Assembly: GCA_964622075.1 (NCBI GenBank)
Contig: CAZUMR010000040.1
Location: forward strand, 1 to 27,203
Source of the DNA: WAPX01 sp964622075
GTDB taxonomy: Archaea > Halobacteriota > Archaeoglobi > Archaeoglobales > Archaeoglobaceae
DNA length: 27,203 nt
Direction: 5' to 3'
Positions 12,197 through 20,249 of the stretch are shown in pieces. Made by a program: the position numbers and the translations under genes. The notes beneath the pieces were generated by a model. That model did no database searches and was not told where the DNA came from. It saw nothing but the letters and a program-made list of their open reading frames with translations. How positions within the stretch are numbered: position 1 is the first letter of the stretch; the number at the start of each line of letters is the position of its first letter.

Positions 12197-13168
12197 TTGA
12201 AAGGTTTGAAGGGTATGAAAGGTCTGAAGCTCGTTATTGCACTGTTACTGATAACGGTGGCTATTTCTTCAGCCTACCTTACGTACACATCCCTTTCCCC
12301 AAAGAAAAAGGTTATCAGCGTTCCAGAAACTGTAGCCACTTTGAAGACCAGCTATTCTGGCTATGCACTTGTTACGGAAAAAAATCCAGTCTGGAAAACT
12401 GGAGAGAAGCTGAAAGGTCTGCCAGTTTACGTAACTACGGCATCTCCCATCTTTAACGTCACGTTTTCAGCAGAAATCGGTAATTCTGCAGCAGGATTGA
12501 AGGTAAACAGACTTGATGTCAATACCGAGGTCATTTACTTTTCAAAATATGGAGACGGTATCGTCTGGAGTAAGGAGTATACATCAAACTCGTCCAGCGT
12601 AAAGCTCTCCAGAGCAAAAACAGAGGTGTCTGTAGATGTGTCTGATGTGCAGAGTAGAATAATCAGCATAGAAAAAGAGCTCGGGTACAGAGGAAAAACT
12701 GGAATAGAGGTTATCAGCACTGTCAACTACGAGCTCTCATGCAATGGAAAGGTGCTGAAAGGAGTAAAGAAGTACACACTGCCAATAACTCTTGACGCAA
12801 ACACGTACTCTGTAAAGAGTGAGAAAACCGGAGAAAGCAGCATAATCGTAAAAAAGGAGAAAGAGATAACAGTCAGACCATCTGTTGAGGAGGCTTCGCT
12901 ACCCGTAGCCGTTCTTGCAGCTTCTGTAGCAGGACTCTGCGTGCTTGCCTTCACAGCAACAAATCGAAGCAGAGGCTACTCGAAATACAGAAATCTGATA
13001 AGCAGAGGAAACATCAGGGATTTCTCTGGTAACGTTGTAGATCTGGAAACGTTTGAAGACCTGCTTGGCGTGGCGATGGATACTGGAGAAAGGATAATTC
13101 AGAGCGAGAATGCCTTCTTCGTGATCCACGGTAATACTGCTTACGTTTTCAGGGATGTCAATTCCTAA
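12197..13168 (+). CDS. DUF5305-type double-pass membrane protein
   Basis: This 323-residue protein has an N-terminal transmembrane helix (LVIALLLITVAISSAYLTYTS), a beta-rich extracellular domain at about 35-235 (YSGYALVTEKNPVW, ASPIFNVTFSAEIG, VNRLDVNTEVIYFS), a second helix (LPVAVLAASVAGLCVLAFTA) and a cytoplasmic tail of about 75 residues. This is the layout of archaeal DUF5305 (PF17231), a family of unknown function commonly linked to signal peptidase genes. The start is taken as the TTG at 12197, five bases after GGAGGTGA, which overlaps the peptidase stop; an ATG at 12215 is too far from that site, and a longer reading from 11984 would lie inside the peptidase gene. The last 11 bases overlap the convergent 13158 gene. 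A role in holding or presenting secreted substrates is speculative. Confidence 0.75.
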   Translation: MKGLKGMKGLKLVIALLLITVAISSAYLTYTSLSPKKKVISVPETVATLKTSYSGYALVTEKNPVWKTGEKLKGLPVYVTTASPIFNVTFSAEIGNSAAGLKVNRLDVNTEVIYFSKYGDGIVWSKEYTSNSSSVKLSRAKTEVSVDVSDVQSRIISIEKELGYRGKTGIEVISTVNYELSCNGKVLKGVKKYTLPITLDANTYSVKSEKTGESSIIVKKEKEITVRPSVEEASLPVAVLAASVAGLCVLAFTATNRSRGYSKYRNLISRGNIRDFSGNVVDLETFEDLLGVAMDTGERIIQSENAFFVIHGNTAYVFRDVNS

Positions 13169-14375
13169 TGCAGTCCTTAAGAAGTTTTTTCTCCCAGTCA
13201 CTCATGGAGGGACAGATCGAGCAGCCGAGTCTGTAAAAGCCAGTGTAGTATAGAGGATGAAGTCTGAAACCTTCAAGAACTGAGTACAGCTGAACATGAC
13301 AGCCACTCCAGTACTTTATCGGGAATACTTCCTTGGATACTCTCCACATGATTTCCGGTCTTTCCCTCCTCAACCTGCTCTCAGCATCCCTGTCACCGGC
13401 AATGAGACACCTGTTTCCAGCAACCCTTTTCAGAGCTTCCATTTTTTCCCTCGTACACCATCTGTCCTCAAGGGTTGGAGAACCTCTGCTCAAATCGAAT
13501 TTAACTTCCGCCTTAATCAGCTCCACGCCAAGTTTTTCGCACACATCCTCCACGTAATCTTCGGTAAAGGGCAGTTCAAAGTTTGTTTTCACGTATATCG
13601 CTCTCACATCTTCAAAGGCTTTTTTAGCCAGAATCAGAGATACAAGACTGTCTTTACCCCCGCTAAAAGGAACTGCCACCGGCTCTGAAACGCTGGATCT
13701 CAGGAAGTTTACAGCAACTTTTTCGAGAGTTCTCAGAATTTTCTCATTCTTTTCTGCCATTTCATCCACGCTAACCTTAACAGGTCTTACATCGTTCTCA
13801 AAAACAGTTCTGCACTCCTCTCCAATTTTCTTGCTCAGAATGGCCTTCAGAAGAGGAGAGTATATCCACTCCTCATTCATCAGCTTCCTGATTACCAGAT
13901 TTCCCTCGCAAACCTCGACGCCGAAAAATTTACCCGTATTCCGGGCAAACTCTTCTGACAGGATAAAGTAAGCATCGTAATCCGGATTGATTTCAACTCC
14001 AAGCCTGTTTTCACGTGAAAAGAGAAAAACTCTGCCATCAAATTCGAAGTTCAGCCTGAGACTGGCTTTTTCGAGCTCAAACTTCTCCCTTATTTCCTCC
14101 ATTCTTGCATTTCTCACTGCTTTCTTCTCAATCCTAACGTGTCTCGTTAGAGGGTTGTACTTCAGAGCTTCCTCAACAAAAGCAACTCCAAGCTCTCTAT
14201 CTTCTCTGCCCGAAAAAAATATTGGAATACGGTTTTTCAGCTTCTCGTAAACTTCCGGATCTATATCCTCTGCCCTTCTGACTCCACCGAGACTAAGAGT
14301 TTCACAGCCAGTTGCGTGTGAAAGAGCTTTTGCGTCTTTTCTTGCTCTTGCTATGACGAGGATTGACGATTTCAT
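13158..14375 (-). CDS. PAPS reductase-like PP-loop protein
   Basis: This 405-residue protein has a C-terminal adenine-nucleotide alpha-hydrolase domain of the COG0175 (PAPS reductase/sulfurtransferase) family. The PP-loop is VPFSGGKDSLVSL at about 238-250, then DRWCTREKMEAL and a late cysteine cluster (SGCHVQL, LGCSICPS) that could bind a metal or Fe-S cluster. The N-terminal 190 residues are not a domain I can name. Archaeal members of this family are often not true PAPS reductases; tRNA or cofactor thiolation is also possible. The start is six bases after the stop of the TPR gene, so the two form an operon. The 3' end overlaps the DUF5305 gene convergently by 11 bases. An APS kinase, which makes PAPS, is encoded at 23953-24513, but a pathway link is unproven. 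Confidence 0.72.
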   Translation of the reverse strand: MKSSILVIARARKDAKALSHATGCETLSLGGVRRAEDIDPEVYEKLKNRIPIFFSGREDRELGVAFVEEALKYNPLTRHVRIEKKAVRNARMEEIREKFELEKASLRLNFEFDGRVFLFSRENRLGVEINPDYDAYFILSEEFARNTGKFFGVEVCEGNLVIRKLMNEEWIYSPLLKAILSKKIGEECRTVFENDVRPVKVSVDEMAEKNEKILRTLEKVAVNFLRSSVSEPVAVPFSGGKDSLVSLILAKKAFEDVRAIYVKTNFELPFTEDYVEDVCEKLGVELIKAEVKFDLSRGSPTLEDRWCTREKMEALKRVAGNRCLIAGDRDAESRLRRERPEIMWRVSKEVFPIKYWSGCHVQLYSVLEGFRLHPLYYTGFYRLGCSICPSMSDWEKKLLKDCIRN

Positions 14376-14381
14376 CTGCAG

Positions 14382-15344
14382 TTACTCGTTTTTCTCAGCC
14401 AGCTTCTTTTCTATCTCCCCGTACATCTGCTTGGCCATATCGTAGTATTTTGCTGCATCATCGAACATCATCTGATCGTTGTACATTGTCCCTATGTAGC
14501 CAAGAGTGTCTGCAACGTACTTCTTCCACTTCTCGTCGTCCTTTGAAAGTCTGTCGAATATTTCCAGAGCTTCCCTGTGGTACTTTTCAGATTCATCAAA
14601 CCTGCTCATCTTTCTGTATAGAACACCCATGTTGTTCATGAGCATTCCAAGCTTCGGAAGGTTGTCCTCATCCTCCTCACACAGCTCCCAGAGAAGTTTC
14701 TCACACTCCTTATAGTAGCTTTCAGCTATGTCGAGTCTCTTTGCCCTCATGTAATACGTTCCAGCGTTGTACAATGATTCGGCTATTCCCTCTCTATCGT
14801 TTATCTCCTTTCTTATGTCAAGAGCCGATATTAGATACTTCTCTGCCTCCTCCTTCCTGTCCATGTCCATGTAAAGTACTGCAAGCTCGTTCATGACGTT
14901 TGCAAGCATGGCTTTCAGCTCTCTATCATCTTTCTCCTTAAGCAGCTCTTTCAGGATTTTTTCTGCCTCCTTGAATATCTTCTCGGCCCTGTCCTTCATT
15001 CTCATCTTGTAAATTGCCCTGCCTCCACTTATCAGAAATCTGGCCTCAAGGTCCGGAACGTTGAGTCTCCTGCAGAGCTTGGCAGCGGTTATGGATGCCA
15101 CTGCAGAGTTGGATATGCTCTGCTCATCATCTCTTCCTTCAGCCATGTAGGAGTAGTGCGAGAAGTATATCAGAAGCAGCAGGTTTCTCCACTCGTCGTC
15201 AAGTACTGACACACAGTTGGGATCAGAGAACAGGTTCTCCACAACCTTTTTCACATCTTCCGGTGCTTTTTCAGCGATAATCGCGATCGCGTTTATCGGT
15301 GTTCCTCTCCTGATCTGCTCAAGTACCTCTTCCACAACTTCCAT
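14382..15344 (-). CDS. Tetratricopeptide-repeat protein
   Basis: A 320-residue helical protein with at least five TPR units, for example MLANVMNELAVLYMDMDRKEEAEKY, AESLYNAGTYYMRAKRLDIAESYY, LMNNMGVLYRKMSRFDESEKYH and TLGYIGTMYNDQMMFDDAAKYYD. It has no signal peptide or membrane helix, so it is probably a cytoplasmic scaffold. The N-terminal 100 residues are helical and less repeat-like. The ATG at 15344 is 23-30 bases from a palindromic TATA element (ATTTAAAT, 15367-15374) and lacks a ribosome site, so the transcript is likely leaderless. The PP-loop gene follows six bases after its stop, and a shared function is likely but unidentified. Confidence 0.78.
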   Translation of the reverse strand: MEVVEEVLEQIRRGTPINAIAIIAEKAPEDVKKVVENLFSDPNCVSVLDDEWRNLLLLIYFSHYSYMAEGRDDEQSISNSAVASITAAKLCRRLNVPDLEARFLISGGRAIYKMRMKDRAEKIFKEAEKILKELLKEKDDRELKAMLANVMNELAVLYMDMDRKEEAEKYLISALDIRKEINDREGIAESLYNAGTYYMRAKRLDIAESYYKECEKLLWELCEEDEDNLPKLGMLMNNMGVLYRKMSRFDESEKYHREALEIFDRLSKDDEKWKKYVADTLGYIGTMYNDQMMFDDAAKYYDMAKQMYGEIEKKLAEKNE

Positions 15345-15366
15345 AGGTTGAGGGCGAGAGGATACT

Positions 15367-15374
15367 ATTTAAAT
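15367..15374. promoter_or_regulatory. Shared palindromic TATA element between divergent genes
   Basis: ATTTAAAT is its own reverse complement. It sits 23-30 bp from the TPR start on the minus strand and 47-54 bp from the queE start on the plus strand, so one element may drive both divergent transcripts, or each side may use overlapping boxes. Confidence 0.45.
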
Positions 15375-15420
15375 CTTGAGTCCTTCGAACTTCAACGCAC
15401 CTCACAGGAGTAGATGAGAG

Positions 15421-16077
15421 ATGCCAAAAATAGCCGAGATATTTTCAAGCATAGCAGGGGAAGGGTCGTGGATGGGAAGGCCAGCAACCTTCATCAGATT
15501 TAGCGGCTGCAATCTTTCCTGTGAGTGGTGTGATGAGAAGCATGCAAGAGACATTGAAGGTGGAGAGTACCTGAGTCTGAGAGAAGTTGTTGAGGAGTGT
15601 AAGAAGAGAAGGTTAAGGAGAGTCGTGATTACTGGCGGAGAGCCACTGCTCCAAAAAGAAGATTGCATAAAACTCGTTAAAGAGCTGACAGCACTTGGAT
15701 TCAGGGTGATGATAGAGACCAACGGCACACTGCTAAACAGGCTGAATCAGGAGGAGAGAGAAATTCTGAGGAACTGTGAGATAACTGTAAGCCCGAAGAA
15801 GGGCCACCTATCCGGAAATGCTGTAAGGACAGCAATAAGCCTAAGTGCCCAGTTTAAATTCGTTGTGGGAGAGAACTCCTGGAGGTGCGATGAAGTAAGA
15901 GATCTTACAAGAAAATATTCCATAAATAATGAAAATATATGGCTAATGCCCATGAGCTTGAACGGCATTATAGATGAAGACCTCGCCAGAAGAGTCTGGG
16001 AATTCTGTGTAAAGGAGGAATTTAACTACTCGGACAGGTTACACGTGAGGGTGTGGAAAAACGAGAAAGGCAGATAA
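15421..16077 (+). CDS. queE: 7-carboxy-7-deazaguanine synthase (radical SAM QueE)
   Basis: A 218-residue radical SAM enzyme that converts 6-carboxytetrahydropterin to 7-carboxy-7-deazaguanine on the way to preQ0 and archaeosine in tRNA. The opening MPKIAEIFSSIAGEGSWMGR is the QueE substrate-site signature. The cluster cysteines are CNLSCEWC (Cys30, 34, 37), and ITGGEPLLQ is the SAM-binding GGE motif. The start has AGGAG at 15406-15410. queD follows 16 bases after the stop, so two consecutive pathway steps are co-encoded; QueC and the transglycosylase are not in this window. Confidence 0.93.
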   Translation: MPKIAEIFSSIAGEGSWMGRPATFIRFSGCNLSCEWCDEKHARDIEGGEYLSLREVVEECKKRRLRRVVITGGEPLLQKEDCIKLVKELTALGFRVMIETNGTLLNRLNQEEREILRNCEITVSPKKGHLSGNAVRTAISLSAQFKFVVGENSWRCDEVRDLTRKYSINNENIWLMPMSLNGIIDEDLARRVWEFCVKEEFNYSDRLHVRVWKNEKGR

Positions 16078-16093
16078 CCACGGAGGTGATCAG

Positions 16094-16486
16094 TTGGAAG
16101 CAGAGAACTCGAAGCTTAAAAAGCTGGAGCTTAAAAATTCGAAAATAGTTACGGGATTCAGATTTAGCGGAGCTCACAAGCTCAATTTGAGCTATGAAAG
16201 CAAATGCTGCAGACTTCATGGACACTGCTGGAAGGTTGAGGTTGAAGTTGAGGGCAGAATTCTTGAAGACGGGATGGTAATGGACTTTTCAAGAATAAAG
16301 GACCTGAAAAAAGAGCTCGATCACAGGTACATCAACGAACTGATAGAGCAGCCGACTGCAGAGAACATAGCCCTGTGGATTGGTGAGAGAGTCATGGAAG
16401 CTGCAGGGGACAGAGAAATAAGAAGGATCGTCGTCAGAGTCTGGGAGAGCGAGGACAGTTACGTTGAAATGACTTTTGAAAAATGA
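16094..16486 (+). CDS. queD: 6-carboxytetrahydropterin synthase (QueD/PTPS family)
   Basis: A 130-residue PTPS-family enzyme that makes 6-carboxytetrahydropterin from dihydroneopterin triphosphate, the QueE substrate. The zinc ligands are His28 (FSGAHKL), His42 and His44 (RLHGHCW), with the catalytic cysteine at Cys38/39 just before them. The later segments VMDFSRIKDLKKELDHRYIN and PTAENIALWI are typical. The start is the TTG at 16094, four bases after GGAGGTGA (16082-16089). Position right after queE supports the archaeosine assignment over tetrahydrobiopterin-type PTPS. Confidence 0.92.
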   Translation: MEAENSKLKKLELKNSKIVTGFRFSGAHKLNLSYESKCCRLHGHCWKVEVEVEGRILEDGMVMDFSRIKDLKKELDHRYINELIEQPTAENIALWIGERVMEAAGDREIRRIVVRVWESEDSYVEMTFEK

Positions 16487-16554
16487 CTTTCAAGGACTGA
16501 AAGGCTGGAGAAAAGATAGAAAAGAGAGGTTTGAGCGATTTGAAAGGTGATTCA

Positions 16555-17397
16555 ATGAGCAGAGAAGTTCCACGCTGGACGGTGCTCGTAATACTCGCGA
16601 TATACGCCTCCGCCGGTTTTCTCGGGGCAATTCTAACCCCGCAGTATAAAGCGGCGGGAATGCAGGCCTTCAAGAATCCCGAAAGTGTTACGAACTCGAT
16701 AACTTACTTCTTAGCGATACTAATCTTCACAGGCATAATCCTGATTCTGTCAAGATATAGGGCAATTTTGAAGGCCATCCTATACTTCGTAGTTTTCCTA
16801 TCGTGTTACTACACGTTTTACCCGTTCCTCGGACTGCTGGGGTTCGTTCCCTCAGCAGTTATACTTCTGGCTCTCGTGAAGAAACCAAGCTGGCTGAGCG
16901 TAGATATTGCAGCCTACTTTCTGTCTATTGGAGTCATTTCGATTTTTGGAATTAGCCTCGCACCCGTGCCCGCGATAGTTTTGATGCTTGTTCTCGCAAT
17001 TTACGACGCGATATCGGTTTACAAAACCAAGCACATGCTCACGCTGGCCGAATCCATAACAGACATCAGCGTCCCAATGCTTTTCATAATCCCCGTTTCG
17101 AGCGATTTCAGTCTGGAGGACGTGAAGCTGGGTGGTAAAGAGGACAAAAAGGAAAGAAAGGCCGTCTTTCTCGGGGTTGGAGACGTAGTAATACCGAACA
17201 TACTCGTAGCCTCAGCCCAGAGGTTCGTTCAAGCCCCCGTCATCTTCGGCCTGAAACTTCCGGCGTGGTTTGCCCTGTTTGGTGGCCTGATTGGTCTCTC
17301 GATCCTGCTGACGAAGTTCGCAGACAGACCACAGGCAGGTTTACCGTTCCTCAACATTCCAACGATTCTGGGATTCTTAGCCGGATTGCTCATCTGA
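16555..17397 (+). CDS. Presenilin-like intramembrane aspartyl protease (PSH)
   Basis: A 280-residue polytopic membrane protein with about nine hydrophobic helices, matching archaeal presenilin/SPP homologues (PF06550). The catalytic pair is visible: Asp151 in LAIYDAISVY (YD motif) and Asp210 in FLGVGDVVIP (GxGD motif). The third motif, usually PAL, reads QAGLPFLN at 260-267, so the proline is replaced by alanine and the motif is shifted to GLP. The ATG at 16555 has AGGTGA at 16545-16550; an earlier TTG at 16531 has no good spacing. It follows queD by 68 bases and may be part of the same transcript. Substrates are unknown; signal peptide remnants are one possibility. Confidence 0.88.
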   Translation: MSREVPRWTVLVILAIYASAGFLGAILTPQYKAAGMQAFKNPESVTNSITYFLAILIFTGIILILSRYRAILKAILYFVVFLSCYYTFYPFLGLLGFVPSAVILLALVKKPSWLSVDIAAYFLSIGVISIFGISLAPVPAIVLMLVLAIYDAISVYKTKHMLTLAESITDISVPMLFIIPVSSDFSLEDVKLGGKEDKKERKAVFLGVGDVVIPNILVASAQRFVQAPVIFGLKLPAWFALFGGLIGLSILLTKFADRPQAGLPFLNIPTILGFLAGLLI

Positions 17398-17437
17398 TTG
17401 CCTGAATTTTAAATTTTACTGGAGCTTAAATTTTACC

Positions 17438-17445
17438 TATATAAG
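17438..17445 (+). promoter_or_regulatory. nrdJ: TATA box of the ribonucleotide reductase gene
   Basis: TATATAAG lies in an AT-rich tract, with transcription expected near 17465. This places the start point downstream of the TTG at 17456 and upstream of the ATG at 17501, which supports the later start. The short leader shows no cobalamin-riboswitch-like structure. Confidence 0.6.
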
Positions 17446-17500
17446 ATTATGAAGCTTGTGCAAGGCAAACGTAAAAAGCACTGGTCGCCACGTTTGGTTC

Positions 17501-19768
17501 ATGAGGCTAACCAGAACAGCAGAAGTTGTGCTGAAGAAAAGGTACCTCCTGAGAAATGATAAGGGAGAGATTATAGAAACACCCGAAGAAATGCTCTGGA
17601 GAGTTGCAAAAGCTGTAGCTTCTGCAGAGGAGAAGTATGGTGGAGATCCTGACAAAACTGCAAGAGCCTTTTTCAACATAATGGATGAACAGCTCTTTCT
17701 CCCGAATTCCCCGACGCTGATGAATGCAGGAACAGGATTGAACCTGTCAGCCTGCTTTGTCATTCCGGTGGAGGATTCCATTGATGGAATTTTCAAGGCT
17801 CTGTGGGATATGGCAAAAGTTCAGAAGAGTGGTGGAGGAACTGGATTCGCATTTTCACGCTTAAGGCCAAAAGGGGATATAGTTCACTCAACGAAGGGTG
17901 TTGCAAGCGGTCCTGTTAGTTTCATGAAAATATTTGACGCTGCCACCGAGCAGATAAAGCAGGGCGGGAAGAGAAGAGGAGCAAATATGGGCGTTCTGAA
18001 CGTTCACCACCCCGACATTGAGGAGTTCATAAAGGCGAAGTGGGAGGAAGGTGTTCTCAGGAACTTCAACATAAGTGTTGGAGTTACGGACGAGTTCATG
18101 AAAGCTGTCAAGGAAGGGAAGGATTACCCTCTCATCAATCCGAGAACGAAGGAAGTTGTAAGAAGGGTGCCGGCAAGGAAAATATTCGAAATGATAGTTG
18201 AAGGAGCTTGGAGAAACGGAGAACCTGGAATGATATTTCTCGATACCATTAACAGGCACAACCCCACACCTCACGTGGGAGAGATCGAAGCAACCAACCC
18301 GTGTGGTGAGCAGCCTTTACTTCCTTACGAATCGTGCAACCTCGGTTCTATAAACGTTTCAGCGTTCGTAAAGGGGAGTGACTTTGACTGGGACAGGTTG
18401 AGAGATGTCGTCCACATAGCAACGAGGTTTCTTGACGATGTGATAGATGTCAACTCCTACCCGCTAAAAGAAATAGAGGAGAAGACACTCGCAAACAGAA
18501 AAATCGGGCTTGGCATAATGGGTTTTGCCGACGCCCTGTTTAAGATGAAGATACCATACGACAGCGAAGAGGCTCTTGAAATTGCAGAAAAGCTGATGTC
18601 ATTCGTTCAGAGTGAATCACACAAAGCCTCACAGCAGCTTGCAGAGGAGAGGGGAGTATTCCCCAACTGGAAAGGCAGTATCTGGGAGAAAAAAGGAATA
18701 AAGATGAGGAATGCAACGACAACGACCATAGCTCCAACTGGCACTATAAGCATAATAGCAGGGTGCTCCTCAGGAATTGAGCCTGTTTACGCTCTTGCAT
18801 TTAAGAGGATGCACATACTCGACGGAGAGGAATTCTTTGAGGTCAACCCGATATTTGAGGAAACACTCAAGCAGCTTGGCCTCTACAGCGACGAGATTCT
18901 TGAAAGGATTGCTGAAGAGGGAAGCATACAGGATATTGAAGAGATTCCAGCAGAGATAAGGAGAGTGTTCAAGTGTGCTCTTGACATAGCTCCGGAGTGG
19001 CATGTAAGAATGCAGGCGGCATTTCAGAAGTACACCGATAATGCCGTTTCAAAGACGATAAACATGCCAAATCATGCAACCAAGGCTGACGTTGAAACTG
19101 CCTTTTTGCTTGCTTACGAGCTTGGATGCAAGGGAATAACAGTGTACAGGGATGGCAGCAGGGAAGAACAGGTGCTTGCTCTTGCAAAGAAGAAAGAAGA
19201 AAAGGAGAAAGAGGCAAAGGAGGAAATCAGGGGAAGGATAGTAAAGACAGGATACATAGAGCCAAGGCCACGTCCAAAGGTAACGACAGGAACGACCATA
19301 GAAACGAAAACGGGTTGTGGTTCCCTGTATGTAACGATAAACGAAGACGAATACGGAATAGCAGAGGTATTCGTTCAGCTTGGAAAGAGTGGTGGGTGTG
19401 CTGCATCACAGACAGAGGCAATAGGAAGGTTGCTGAGTGTTGCACTTAGAAGTCAGATAAACCCCTACGCGCTCATCAGGCAGCTTAAAGGAATCAGGTG
19501 CCCGTCAATAGGCTTTGACAACGGAGAAATAATAACCTCATGTGCAGATGGAGTTGCGAAAGTTCTCGAGAAATATCTTAGAGGAGAGTACACGAAAAGG
19601 AGAACAGACGGAATAAAGCCGTTAACGGAGTTCATGGAGGAAAAGGGAAAAAAAGGGAAGCAGAAAACGAAACTCATAGGCGGAGTCTGTCCTGAGTGTG
19701 GCAACGTACTCGAATATGGAGAAGGTTGCATGGTTTGCAGAGTGTGCGGATATACCCGGTGCGGATGA
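17501..19768 (+). CDS. nrdJ: Adenosylcobalamin-dependent ribonucleotide reductase (class II)
   Basis: A 755-residue B12-dependent reductase that makes deoxyribonucleotides without oxygen. Key regions are PNSPTLMNAGTGLNLSACFV with the first active-site cysteine, VQKSGGGTGFAFSRLRP, ATNPCGEQPLLPYESCNLGS with the radical cysteine and glutamate, and ATTTTIAPTGTISIIAGCSSG near the second cysteine. A basic/acidic linker leads to a TSCPD-type domain (GCGSLYVTINEDEYGIAEV) and a terminal zinc ribbon with cysteine pairs (CPEC, CMVCRVC). An in-frame TTG at 17456 would add 15 residues but precedes the likely transcription start; MRLTRTAEVVLKKRYL fits the family N-terminus. No intein is inserted. A hairpin overlaps the stop. 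Confidence 0.95.
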   Translation: MRLTRTAEVVLKKRYLLRNDKGEIIETPEEMLWRVAKAVASAEEKYGGDPDKTARAFFNIMDEQLFLPNSPTLMNAGTGLNLSACFVIPVEDSIDGIFKALWDMAKVQKSGGGTGFAFSRLRPKGDIVHSTKGVASGPVSFMKIFDAATEQIKQGGKRRGANMGVLNVHHPDIEEFIKAKWEEGVLRNFNISVGVTDEFMKAVKEGKDYPLINPRTKEVVRRVPARKIFEMIVEGAWRNGEPGMIFLDTINRHNPTPHVGEIEATNPCGEQPLLPYESCNLGSINVSAFVKGSDFDWDRLRDVVHIATRFLDDVIDVNSYPLKEIEEKTLANRKIGLGIMGFADALFKMKIPYDSEEALEIAEKLMSFVQSESHKASQQLAEERGVFPNWKGSIWEKKGIKMRNATTTTIAPTGTISIIAGCSSGIEPVYALAFKRMHILDGEEFFEVNPIFEETLKQLGLYSDEILERIAEEGSIQDIEEIPAEIRRVFKCALDIAPEWHVRMQAAFQKYTDNAVSKTINMPNHATKADVETAFLLAYELGCKGITVYRDGSREEQVLALAKKKEEKEKEAKEEIRGRIVKTGYIEPRPRPKVTTGTTIETKTGCGSLYVTINEDEYGIAEVFVQLGKSGGCAASQTEAIGRLLSVALRSQINPYALIRQLKGIRCPSIGFDNGEIITSCADGVAKVLEKYLRGEYTKRRTDGIKPLTEFMEEKGKKGKQKTKLIGGVCPECGNVLEYGEGCMVCRVCGYTRCG

Positions 19769-19794
19769 TGAGTTAAGGCAATACCTAACTCATC
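19767..19794 (+). terminator. Hairpin at the end of nrdJ
   Basis: GATGAGTTAAGG (19767-19778) pairs with CCTAACTCATC (19784-19794) through 11 base pairs with one bulged A and a five-base loop; it begins inside the stop codon. No T-run follows, so it may protect the 3' end rather than terminate by itself. Confidence 0.5.
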
Positions 19795-19834
19795 AGGCGA
19801 ATTAGGGACACCAGAAAGCGTTACAACCTAAAGA

Positions 19835-19968
19835 TTTATATAATGGATGTCCTGAAAAATGAAAGACGAAGTGCAGCCGGGGAGTTTGAACAGATTGCGG
19901 GATGAATAGGGCGAATGGAGACTCCTCCGGCTGGTCAGTGTTGAGTATCGTTAAAGGAGGTGATGTGA
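19835..19968 (+). promoter_or_regulatory. Histone promoter and long structured 5' leader
   Basis: TTTATATAAT at 19835-19844 is a strong TATA box, placing transcription near 19868 and leaving a leader of about 100 nt, unusual in this window where many genes are leaderless. CAGCCGGGGAGT (19874-19885) pairs with ACTCCTCCGGCTG (19921-19933) in a 12-bp stem with one bulge, enclosing a 35-nt loop. GGAGGTGA at 19956-19963 is the ribosome site, outside the stem. The CTCC in the downstream arm could compete for that site. Confidence 0.55.
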
Positions 19969-20172
19969 ATGGAGCTGCCACTTGCCCCGGTTGAGAGGAT
20001 AATCAGAAACGCCGGAGCTCAGAGAGTTAGCGAGAGTGCAAAGAAGGCTCTTGCAGAGGCTATCGAGGACTACGCAATGAAGGTTGCCAAGAGAGCTGTT
20101 GAGCTTGCAAACCACGCCGGAAGGAAGACCGTTAAGGCTGAAGATATAAAGATGGCTGCAAAGGAGCTGTAA
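19969..20172 (+). CDS. Archaeal histone (HMf family)
   Basis: A 67-residue single histone fold that wraps DNA as dimers and higher oligomers. The sequence begins MELPLAPVERIIRNAGAQRVSES and ends HAGRKTVKAEDIKMAAKEL. The residues that set the dimer-dimer interface in HMfB (Leu46, His49, Asp59) and the DNA-contact loop (Arg52, Lys53, Thr54) are all conserved at those positions, so extended nucleosome-like filaments are expected. The ATG has a strong GGAGGTGA five bases upstream. It appears monocistronic, with its own TATA box and T-rich terminator. Confidence 0.96.
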   Translation: MELPLAPVERIIRNAGAQRVSESAKKALAEAIEDYAMKVAKRAVELANHAGRKTVKAEDIKMAAKEL

Positions 20173-20212
20173 ATTTTTCAATATTTTAATTTTTATTTTT
20201 CTTAAATTTACT
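20173..20212 (+). terminator. T-rich terminator after the histone gene
   Basis: The bases after the stop read as runs of T (AATTTTTCAATATTTTAATTTTTATTTTTCTT in segments) without a hairpin. They lie in the 77-bp gap to the convergent radical SAM gene. Confidence 0.55.
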
Positions 20213-20249
20213 TGACCTCAGATAAAACTATCCTGATCGTACTCTAAAC

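Noticed and set aside
17456..17500. TTG start adding 15 residues to the ribonucleotide reductase
   Set aside because: The TATA box at 17438-17445 puts the transcript start downstream of this TTG, and the extra residues are not family-like.
17446..17500. Cobalamin riboswitch before the B12-dependent reductase
   Set aside because: The leader is only about 35 nt and has none of the conserved B12-box sequence or structure.
17501..19768. Intein in the ribonucleotide reductase
   Set aside because: Active-site regions are continuous and the protein has normal length for class II enzymes.
19869..19940. tRNA-like gene in the histone leader
   Set aside because: The stem has no T-loop GGTTCGAATCC-type sequence, anticodon arm or acceptor geometry.
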